Positions 52,274 to 63,900 of a stretch of 64,000 nucleotides of DNA are shown here, piece after piece. The stretch is taken from assembly GCA_003260075.1 (NCBI GenBank), contig QLIY01000020.1, positions 306,877-370,876 on the forward strand. Reading direction: 5' to 3'. The position numbers were made by a program, and so were the translations under genes. This stretch comes from Phallusia mammillata (lineage: Eukaryota > Chordata > Ascidiacea > Phlebobranchia > Ascidiidae). The notes under the pieces are model-generated. The model saw nothing but the letters and a program-made list of their open reading frames with translations. It was not told the origin of the DNA and ran no database searches. Numbering within the stretch: the stretch's first letter is position 1; every line of letters begins with the position of its first letter.

Positions 52274-55200
52274 CTGTGGACAAAAGCATGTTTTTTTCAG
52301 TTTTAAGATTTAAATTTAGTAGTGTATGCAAAACGTGCTAGAGGTTGTTACGCATTGTTTCACCTTTGCGAGTAGTTAGTATCCAAATGTACTTTGTGTG
52401 TAAACTAGAAGTAGTTTTTTGGCTATAAGCAGGACTGCCATCGATCTAATATATTAATTCCGAAACATATTTAATATATATATATATCGCATTTTAAAGA
52501 CAGTTGGCTGACTGGTTATGATCATAATTCGACCTAACCTAAACCTAATGATGACGGGTGATTCTTCTAACGTATTGTGATTTTTCTATCAAACGGATTT
52601 TTCGGAGAGTTGATACAATAAATAAAATAATTACTCAACTTAAAACTGGCCTTGTCATCTAAACTAGCTGCTTTACTGTGTTAATGTAGCTAAAAAAAGT
52701 CTTATAATCCACGGTAAAACCCCCCCCCCCATAAAATAATTACTCAACTTAAAACTGGCCTTGTCATCTAAACTAGCTACTTTACTGTGTTAATGTAGCT
52801 AAAAAAAGTCTTTGTGTTCAGAATGAGAGCGGGCATTTATAATCCACGGTAAAATAATAAAATGCCTAGTTGTTGTTACTATGACAAATAAGGACGCAGG
52901 CCCAAATAGAGAAAATCAAAATATTTAAGACGTTGTGTAACTTTATTTAAACAACATGCCAACCCCGGTTGTAAGTAATGTCAAAAATGGCTATATTGGG
53001 GGTTCTTATAAATTTGCCTGTAAAATATCTTTCGAGTGAAAGTCTTTATATTGTTAAATTAAAAGTTACATAAATTATTTAAAAATAACGATTAAGAAAT
53101 CTACCATAAACAGTCGCGGCATCACATGTGGCAATCTTTCTGTTGTTTCCACTCAGTGCAGCCGAGTCTTTCTTGCTCAGGAACTTGGGACACGCGCTCC
53201 CTGCTGCACATGCGCACACGTCACTGGATGACGTACTTGTGACGTCATCGGTGGAGCACAAAAGACTAAGGGACGATTCACGGAGATAGTAGAAAGTCGT
53301 ACAACGTTGTTCTAAACAAAAAAGGGTTTCAAAGCTGTTTAATGTGAAATACGAACTATTCTGGTTAATCGCATTTCGAATAAACTAAAACTCCGAATAA
53401 TCGCAAGAAAAAAATTGGCTAATTGGAAAAGTGAATAACCAAAAATCTTGTACTTGCCATATATTGCTGGTTTAAATCTCTACTATAATTTGCACAAAAG
53501 TCTTGAAACTCAGTTATTGGATAAATTGTGCTACCTGGATGTGCTGCAGGATAAACGCTGACTGGAAAATCAGGAAAATATTGATCATCTGTTGAAGTCA
53601 GTCGAAACTTGATATCTCTTCCACCAGTTATGTAGAGCAGTACAGATCGTTTGGTAAGCCGATAATGATCAATCCATTTCTCAACAGAATTTGATAACTG
53701 ACGAACAAAAGAAGAATGCATTGACTACATTGCGACGCCTATAAATGCAACAAGGCCATTTATTGATAAAGTCTAGGCGAGGTTTTTATCACCGCCAATG
53801 GGAATTAGACCCCCCCCCCCCCCCCGAATAAATTCGGCAAACCGAATATTCGGTACATCTCTAGTCAAAACCCAAAATGACAAGCCCACAACACCCAAAC
53901 CGAATGTTTTTAAATAAAGCCCAAATTGGGCACGAAAGATACATAATCTTTAAAAAATATAAATATATATAAAATTTACATGTAAATAATTATTAAACCA
54001 ATAAATGATAAGTAAGCCGCAGACAGTGCACACTGTTTCGACCTATAAGGTCTCATCAGTGTAGCTGGTTGTTTTTGCCCAGTTTCCCTTGTGGTTTATG
54101 CTTAGTTGTGTCAGTCAACAGAATTGGTGAAACAGGGCTTTTCAACACGTTACTCCCAACAAACTGGAGTGCCGTTAGATGGCTACACCAACCAATACAA
54201 AGAAATGCAAAGATACAAGATGTGATCAGCAAAATAAATCTTTATCTTTGTTACTAACTGATCGAAACTTACCATTTCAAGGTCATCAAGGAAAGGTTCG
54301 ACACCGGATCCCAAGCCCACGTCCACTACATAAGTGCTTATCCCATCCTCTTCACTTGTAGTTGGGTTTATGTAACTCACGTTAACATCGAGAACGTAAA
54401 GACTTTTACTTATCCGAGCTTGCGATGATCTCAACCTGGCTGTCCCCACAGATGAAACTGCAAAAAAAGTTTAACTTAAACCAATACTGAAGAATAATAA
54501 TATTTTACCACCGATTTGTAAATGACTTTTATTTGATTCCTATCTAATTTTGTGAGCTATTCTGTGAGGAAATAAATAACAAAAACAGGTGTATGCTTTA
54601 GTTTTATCAAATTAGGATCTGAGAATTACATCTCTTCCGAAAAAAGGCTTTAATTGATACTATTCCTCCTGTAGGCCAAACAGTTTTTAGTAATAAATCT
54701 CCTTAACAAGTAAAACCTGGAAGCATCTGCTAGCAACTTAAATAGACCAGCATGGATTTTTTAACTTACATTCAGCCAGTGGTGGAATATTCTGGGCTTC
54801 GACTGACAGATCGTACGGGCAAACACTGACCACAGACTGAAAAGAATCACTGGAGTCAACAGATGCAAATGTTGAAGGTCGTCCGGCTGACCTTACGTTA
54901 GGCGTTGCAACGTTGTATTCCATGTCAAGCTACAAAATATGTGACATTATTTAAACATTTAAACCACGTTTGGTAAACATTTTATGTCTGGCAAAATACT
55001 CTAGGCAGATTTTCCGACCCTATGAAAGCCCCCCCCCCGTTAGGCGTTGCAACGTTGTATTCCATGTCAAGCTACAAAATATGTGAAATTATTTAAACAT
55101 TTAAACCACTTTTGGTAAACATTTTATGTCTGACAAAATACTCTAGCCAGATTTTTCGATCCTTTGAAACGTAGGAGCTAAATGAAATGTAACCAAATAT

Positions 55201-57831
55201 AAAAAATATTTTGGGTGTAGCTGAATAGTTTAAAGACATAATTAGCAGGAATGTAAATAAAAGTGTTTATTTAAACACGTGGTTCTCACTCTTTTTCTGG
55301 ACCGCTTAATTTTTAAATAGTTTTATACCGAACCCTAAACAGGATAGTTGAATTAAAAATTCCCCTTTCCTAACAAAACTTAAATATTTTTACGGAAAAT
55401 AATGCCAGATTATCAGTTCAGAGTTTCAAGCAAAAAGTATCTTATATGGTAAAAACATTTATGCAAATAACATAGATTGTACGTTTAAAGATATATTTTC
55501 CAAACGATTTTTCCCCTGCCCCTTTAGCCCATTTCCATTTTTTCACGGAGTTCCCACGACGCACCCAAAGACGAATCCCGATGAGGTTTTTAGGCGCCCT
55601 GCACAATTCGGCCAAGTTCACCTCTACTATTTACGATTGCTGATGACACCAAGTGGACGTTGGCGCAAAATTTGACAACCACTGGTCTAAACACGTTTTA
55701 ACGACCTAAAGAACTAAAGACGTCAAATAATAAGACGTTAAGGAAATATATAGTTGGTAGTTACCTCTAACCAGGCTTGTCCACGGCCTACAGTTGTCAT
55801 GGAAACCTCGTTGTTTGTGACAGGAAGCGAAACACGACTCTCGGTCGCCCCCTGGCGTTCGACGTGATCGGGGTTGATGACCACGGGCGCAGAACTTTCT
55901 GGATTTTCAAGCTGCAGAAGTATAATTATTGAGATCCCCCCCCCCGACAGGAAGCGAAACACGACTCTCGGTCGCCCCCTGGCGTTCGACGTGGTCAGGA
56001 TTGATGACCACTGGCGCAGAACTTTCTGGATTTTCAAGCTGCAAAAGTATTATTTTTAGACGCAACGCTTGGTATTTTTTGTCTTTATCTGTCAATATTA
56101 AGTGGACAATACTAATAACAAATTTTACTTACAGTTTACACAAATTAAATACTGATGGTTAAACAAAACGTCTGTAAAGAATACAGATATGTCAAAACTG
56201 ATAAACAACCTTTATTTTCTAATGCAAATTTGTTTTAATTCGATTTAAAAATAAATACAATGTTTTGTCAAACTAAAAACTTAATATTTTACTTTAAACT
56301 TGTTTCAATAAAATTTAAAAGTAAATACAAAACTGAGTTTGTCAAAAGATATAGATGTACTTGCAACAAAACTACTGTAAGGAAATATAATATCAAAAAT
56401 TAAATATGTTCTTACTTCAACACGGAGTGGACTGGCCACAGTATTTCTTGCCACGTAAGCGCCTAGTGCTTGCATTGCTGCTATACCGTCCCGCAGCGTC
56501 ACCCAGTGGTTGTTCGCATCTCGTTTTTTAAACAACCAGTTTGCATACTTCTCACTTGAAAAACCTTATAAACGATACAGAAACGTGTGATTCTTGTTTA
56601 AATCTAAATGTTTATTAAAGGCCTATGCAAGCCAAATATATGTAGCATAATTCTGTTACAATTTTCAATTTTGAAACACACTTTAAAAGCACAAAGTAAT
56701 AAGTACATCTAAATTGAGCAGTCGCGGAAAAAAAAGAATTTACAACTTAATATGAGATAAAAACGTGCCCCAGATAAGTTTCTTCGCATTTTCAAATTAG
56801 CCTTTGAAAAGAGGAAATGTCTACAAATCAGGAAAACATAAAATCGCCATTTTTACATTCGATATTGGTAAAGTATGTTACTAAGTTACACTTCCAGTTA
56901 GGCATTTGTAAAGTCAATACACAAACGTTTTACCGACTCGGCCACCTCTTAACGCAGTTAGTTGTAGTTGGTATGCGGTAGCTTCGACTGTAGCGGACGC
57001 CATCTGTATTTCCTGCTTGGCTGTTAAACTTCCAGCCGCTGTACTCCTTCCGTTCGACTGAACGTTAACACAAAATAACCCCAATTAATTTATTTAATTT
57101 TTGCAATACGTATGCATGACTAATTTCCAAAGCATAGACCCCATACTCAATCTGTTTACCTGATGCATATAGATCGTTAATCCTAACTGGAGATATTTGT
57201 TAGGAAAATCGTCCAAATTATCGCATAATCCGGATAATTGCATAAAAACGCTTGACAAAATGGTGATGCGCCCCCCCCCCATTTTTGCAATACGTATGCA
57301 TGACTAATTTCCAAAGCATAGACCCCATTCTCAATCTGTTTACCTGATGCATATAGATCGTTAATCCTAACTGAAGATATTTGTTAGGAAAATCGTCCAG
57401 ATTATCGCATAATCCGGATAATTGCGTAAAAACGCTTGACAAAATGGTGATGCTCTTAACCAGATTCGTCTGTATTAATTCTTAGTTTATAATTACGTTC
57501 GTATACGAAATAACACACATTAACAACTAAATTTGTAACAGAAAAAAATTCTCATCATTTTAGTTTGCAGCTACATTAAAGTGTATGCGAAATTATCTTA
57601 GACGCTTGAAATCAATCATTCAGAATTATATCATCAAGTATCAGTATTTTTCAGCTTACTACTTGTGGCATTTACATACAAGCCATTGGGATCACAAGTG
57701 CTAACGACCCACTACAGAGGTGGGATTCATTTTTTTTTTCAGCCGGTTCTGTCACAAAAGTCATATTTTCAGCCGGTTCTGTTACAAAAAGTCCATCAAC
57801 AGTAACCAGTAATGCTATCCGGTTCGCTGAT

Positions 57832-57916
<85 letters not shown>

Positions 57917-60900
57917 ACGGTTCTATAGAACCGGTGCGAACCGGCTGAATCTCACCACTGCCTATATAACAACTTACTAATCAGACTCCGAAGAGAATTT
58001 ACTGAAGCGCATAATGCTGAAAAAGTTTGCACTCACGTTAATGTACCACGTGACCACCGAATCGAAAGTTTCAGTTTGCCGGAAAGTGAGTATGGTTCGA
58101 TCAAGGGTGGGAAGAATACGGGAGCTGCTCCCCGACGTACGAAAAGTAGCGAGTGCTGCCGCTGTTAAGGTGATTGGACTTGCAGTTGTGCTATGGATCT
58201 GTAAGATAAAGAGATTTATTACAAATAAAGCTATATTAACACCTCACGGCGGACCTTAAATTTCGATAGGTTGCACAATAATGAATTGTTAATTTAGCGG
58301 CTAAAAAAGGGTTAGGGTGAAGTTTTTGAAACTTTTGCATTAGGAACCTAATTTTCAAGTTAGTTGTATTGAATTTCTAATGGCAATGCCTTACCCCAAC
58401 CCTAATAGCCCTAACCGTCAGATTTTTTGAAATATACTGTTTTAAATAGGTTTTTGTGCTCTTTGCGTCACCTATCGAAATATAGCTAAATGCGGCTGCC
58501 GTGAGTTATGGTGTTAGTAGATTTCTTTATTGAAAGGGGTAAAGTACGAATTTGCTACTGTTACTACATTTGCTAACAATACTTACCCTTCTGAGGTGGT
58601 AGGAGATAAAGGAGTTTCCCAAGCGAAGAGAAGTTCTTACTGCTCTGTCGTTAAGCTTAAGTACTCGCTTTTCCCTGCCAAAACATTGAGGTAAATACTT
58701 AAATGTTAAAAGACGAGAAGAGGGATTACATAAATGTTTATTGCATTACATCGTTCATAAGAATCAGCTGTACAAAAATGCCAGAGTCATAAACCTGAAA
58801 TTAGGTCCGTATATATGTTTTGTATTGCCATTACTGCAATTATGAAGGAAATTTAAAATGTAGGATTTAGTAGAGTTAGTTTTAATTTCACGAAAAGGTA
58901 TTTAGCCTACGTCTACAAAGACCAAGCCTGCAACCTTAGCACGAACAAATAGTTATTGATTTAGGCATGAGTTTGATTAAAAACACAATGGAAGTTGATT
59001 AAAACACAATAGACAAAATAACAAACTTTTCGTGACATTACCTGTCAATTTCGTTGTCAGTGCTGATTGGTTGTCTTGTTCCTATCGACCAATCAGTGTA
59101 CGCTTTACGAACTGCATCCAATTCTGATGTTATTACGGAAGTTCTGTAAATCTGTCAAACAAAACAAAACAAAGTTTGGCAAAGTGAAGGAGATCTCTAA
59201 AAGGTCGCAAAATCTTAAACGTAAAGATACATCCCCTCTAAACACAACTGCCACAAGTATAATACAGTATAAGCACAGTATAACGAGTATGACAAAAAAC
59301 TATGTTTTTTCACATTGTAAACGAAGTTATGTATGCATTTTAACCTAGGAATTATTTCGTACAGCGTCGTTGCAAATTTTTGGTTATAAAAATTCAAAAA
59401 CGTTCTTATTCTAAATTGTATTTGTGGCTTTAAACCAGAATAATAAAAAACACTATCCAAGCATATTTGTTTTTTATTATATGATGGTCTGGCTGGGCCA
59501 TTAGATGCTCACAAACAACAAGTGTCTGTATTGCTAAACGTTTACTTGTAAGTGTGGGTTTTGTCCATTATGTTTTTTACAGTAAAGTACAACTAAAACA
59601 TTTTTTACGAAAACCTAAATTACTAAAAATTCTCAAATGAAATGGTATTTGATACACAAGATTAACATTCCTGCACCTTTCGATCCAAAGGTTCATTGAA
59701 ATTTGGAAGCCGCAAATTTCTCTTGGAAATTCTTCTGCGTTGTCGGCAAATTTTACGATCCGATTTTTGCCTGCGTATCAAAACATAGCAAAGGATAATG
59801 ATACCGTCCATTATCACAAAACACAGAGAATTCGTTATCACCACAGCCGTGCTAAAAAAGAACTATAAAAGGTAATTACATTGCTTCAAACTGCTTTTTA
59901 CTATTCTTTTTGGGGCAAAATAGTTTTAGTTTAGAATGTGTGTTGTATGCAATTAAAATGTGAGTCCAACAGTGCTAATATTTGCAATTGTATTTTACGT
60001 GATATCGCTGCAAGCAGATCTTCGTCTGCGTGAAGTTGCCACTGGCGACCCTGCGTAGTAGAGAGAGCGACGCATTTTTACTTGATGTGACATAACGTAG
60101 TTCAAAGAACCAGTCAGAATGTTCTAGAAAAAGATAAGATTTTTCGAAATAAACAAGACCGTCAAAATACAGGCAAATATATTAATCGCTGATGCATACT
60201 AAATCCCAAACCGTAGCTTGTTTAAAACAGTTTGATGTTTCTGGCATATTCCATTAAAACGTAAAATTGAAATTAGAATTGTTTTTAACTATATCGTCTG
60301 AAGCTACCTTCTAGATAAGTTTGTCATACAAGCTAGAGTTGTAACTCAGGCTAGGATTTTCGGCTCGGATTTGAGCTGAGTTTGGGCTTTTTTCATCGAA
60401 CGGACTTGTGTCCGTAATTATAAAAAAATTACCCAGTTAAGTGGCTAGTTGGACTTATCCCAATGTCATACAGCCCTAGGAGTCGTGTTAAAGCCAATGT
60501 ATATTGTTACATTCTGTACACTTGTACTTTTGTACACTGTTAAGTTGCCATGTTAATCAAACTTCTGGGCTTAAACGGGCTGTCACATTCGCTTCGGGCT
60601 TATACTTTCGGGTGCTGGCTCGAATTTCGGGCGAGCTTACAACTCGGCTACAAACTACTAACAAAAATATTTTACTTGGTCTGGGTTGATTAACTGCGCT
60701 GTTTCCACCAACAACCGCAAGGTGACGCTAGTAAGCCATAAATCCGGTTTCGAAGCCCGAGTTGGTGAGAATGAGAATCCAATCAGTGGCGGTCTGGGCT
60801 GTGCTGCAAAAAAAACGTAACAATTTTACTACAAGTTTAGTAAATTACAAAGCATATGGAAGGAATTATTTTCAAGATAGTCGAGTGGTTAGCGCAAGTG

Positions 60901-63900
60901 CTCTGTTATGAGTTCCAATCCCGTTCAGCTTGGTTTTAACCAATAAAGAAAGACAAAAACGTTAAACTAATTAGTGGTCACCAAGTGCAAAAAATAAATA
61001 TAACTAGAAAGGTGGTCTTTCCACATATTTCCATTTTATATATTATATTTACCAACTAACTATACAGACCATTTGACTTACTACCATGATGGGTACCCTC
61101 TGGGTCAAACTTTGGGAGGATCAACTTTTGACAACTAACTTGTGGGTAAATTTGAATTATTTACGCAATCAGTAATCCACAAGTTTTGGCACAAAATGCT
61201 AAAATAAACTTGTTATTTTTTTTACCTGTGAATGGTTTGTCGGCGTTTAGATCGTGCATAAACGAAAGCAATCCCTCATAAGCATTCTGAGCTTCGGTCG
61301 TTAAACTGTCAATCTTTGCGTTGCGACCATTGAGCAAGTTGTTACGTCGAAGATACTCCAATCTACAAATCGGATTTGCATTTGAGTATATGGGCATGAG
61401 TTGTAAAAGTAGGCTTAAAGCAATCAAGCAAAGTTAGTCTAGTCTTTATAACTAAGTTAGTTTTGTTACATGGAATTTGAGAAGGTCCCAGCAAAGCCTG
61501 TTTTCAAATTAAGAGTTACATTATTTTCTGTAACCCCCTATGTTCCACCCAAATTTTATCGTTTAGTTCTCCCTTGTATAAGGAGGATTTATGAGGAATA
61601 CTTACTTAACAGAGGCGGATTGCAGTGAATACAAATACGGCGCAATCGTTGCATCATCGTCGTTTGGTGTCGGACTTTTAGTGGCAGCTGAACTGACTCC
61701 GTGCAAATGCATAGTAGCCTAAAAAGTCACCAGTTGGACACGATATATTGCTTTATAGCAGTAACGTTTTTATAGGTTATGCTGTACACTTACTGACTTT
61801 TGAGCTAAAACAAAAATAAGTAATCCAAAGAATTCTGTGTTATACCATAGAAAGCTGTGTTATAACATAGTATGAAATGTTATAAGCAACATTTAAAAAA
61901 AATATCTGCTAATAAAAAAGCTAACATTTTTTAGGTTTCACCCCCCCCCCCTTTTGAGCTAAAACAAAAATAAGTAATCCAAAGAATTCTGTGTTATAAC
62001 ATAGAAAGCTGTATTATAACATAGTATGAAATGTTATAAGCAACATTTTAAAAAAATATCTGCTAATAAAAAAGCTAACATTTTTTAGGTTTCGCTCGAT
62101 TTGAGAATCAATAAAACTCTGATCAAGTAAAAAACAACTCGGATGCAAAATGGTACCTGTAATTAATAAAACCTTACCTTTTCCGTTCCTGGTATAGCGT
62201 TCGATGGAAACCCAAGTTTAATTTTCTTATTAGTTCTAGTGGTAGTCGAAGAAGAAGGTCGTTGTCTGCGTTTTCTTGTCGTTTTCGTGTCCACCAGTAT
62301 CCACTCGACCTTTCGCTGTTTCTCGCCCTCCGGAATCACTTGAAGAACTTTTACAACTTTGTCCACAAACGATGGTTTTCTTTCACCGTGCTGTCTCTTT
62401 TTTAAAATAACCTGGAAAACAAGGGCAGTGTAGCATATATTTAAATGATAGTTTTCAGTTCACAAAAAACCATCTGTGCTTAGGATTTTGGAATAAACGT
62501 TTTTTGGAGTACCTTCATATATTGAATATCCTATAATTTCAAAAGAATCATTGGGTTTCACCCCAAGCAATGGATTGAGAGGTTCCATTTTAAAGTTTTA
62601 ATTACCAGTAGTTTGGCCATTTTAAAGTTTTAATTACCAGTAGTTTGGCCATTTTAAAGTTTTAATTACCAAACTTTGGCAATGTATACGACTTAACGTT
62701 GAGAATAAAACCCATATTGTAGAATACACTGCGTTATTTTTTATAACAGATTGACCAATAGCACATAGACATATTTTAGATGACTTTCACAGTAAAAATG
62801 TTTGTAGCTACGAGATTAAATGACAAAACACGCTGTGAATTTTGGTTCAACATTTGATTTTTTGTATAAGTGTTTTACCTTGACTTTTAGATCTCCGGTT
62901 ATAACTGGTATAACAGTAAAGCGAAGGAATTCAGAGGAGGGGATGCCGCCCGAGGAAGGGTTAATGTTTATATTTTCCGGCGAGCTTCCGGGTGTTTTAC
63001 TCCCGCAAAGTCCTTCTGTTGACTCGATGTCGATTGTCGCCTGAAGTCAAAATGCCTTGTTTATTTTTTGGTCAAATTTAAACCCATTACGCTACCATAA
63101 ACGTATCCCGATTGGGGTATTTAGTTTAATGTCTAATAAAAGGTCAAGCGTTTCCAGTCAATTAACCATTTGACCTCCTATAGTTTTGCTTATGTAAGGT
63201 TTTCAAAATTTTAAACAACTTGTGTGTCCTTTATGTCATATGGACCCACTGTAGCTATCCTGTGTTTTATAATATCATTTAGTTCATAAAAATCACATTA
63301 AAAATCCTTAATACCAACTTTGCTGCAAAATAATTTAATACTTACAGTAACTCTGCTTTCGATATAGCTAAACACTGTAACTTCCACCGAAACTTTTGTT
63401 CCTCTCACTACAGGCCGAGTTGGTATAGAAACCTCCATAAATATTGCATGTTCGACGTTAAATACAAATGGGTCCATCACACACATACCGTTCTCCTGTA
63501 ACAAGTACAACTAAAGTTATAAGAAAAAATTATTTTCGTAGGCCTACATGAGGATCTGCGGAATAAACGCAGCATATATATATACATACCTTGTTGGTTG
63601 TAAGCATACATATTCGTGCAAATTAAGGCTAATTAAATATGACAGAAATGGGTCCTAATTTTAAAAAAAGGAACAAAAAGTCCGATAAAAAGTACAACTT
63701 TGTGCGTAACAGACTTGACAGTTTCAAAATACGATTTTTGTACACTTTACTGGAAATCAAAGTGTTTGAAAATGTCGAGGCTCGGCTCAAAATCAGTATA
63801 GCTTTCTTTAAGGACTTATTTTAAATCAGTGTATATCTTGCAATACGAAACATATCTGGATCTGCTACGCCACCTACCGGGGACAAACTAAACAGACCAA

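Noticed and set aside
53453-53458. GC-AG splice donor (ATG|GCAAGT) in the C3-like gene
   Set aside because: It matches the GC-donor consensus, but leaves phase 0, while the next exon needs phase 1. The overlapping GTACAA donor keeps the frame.
55946-56038. Extra C3-like exon (LENPESSAPVV copy)
   Set aside because: Truncated duplicate on the far side of a 10-C junction; the complete exon is 55911-55765.
57160-57270. Extra C3-like exon (YLQLGLTIYMHQ copy)
   Set aside because: Duplicate without an acceptor, next to a 10-C junction; the complete exon is 57469-57344.
59805-59851. HGCGDN in a C3-like exon as a relocated thioester motif
   Set aside because: It lies after the conserved LWLTS helix, lacks the Gln, and the true motif position is accounted for in the exon at 61718-61606.
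60878-60935. A functional tRNA gene
   Set aside because: A- and B-box-like words exist, but there is no complete cloverleaf or anticodon arm.
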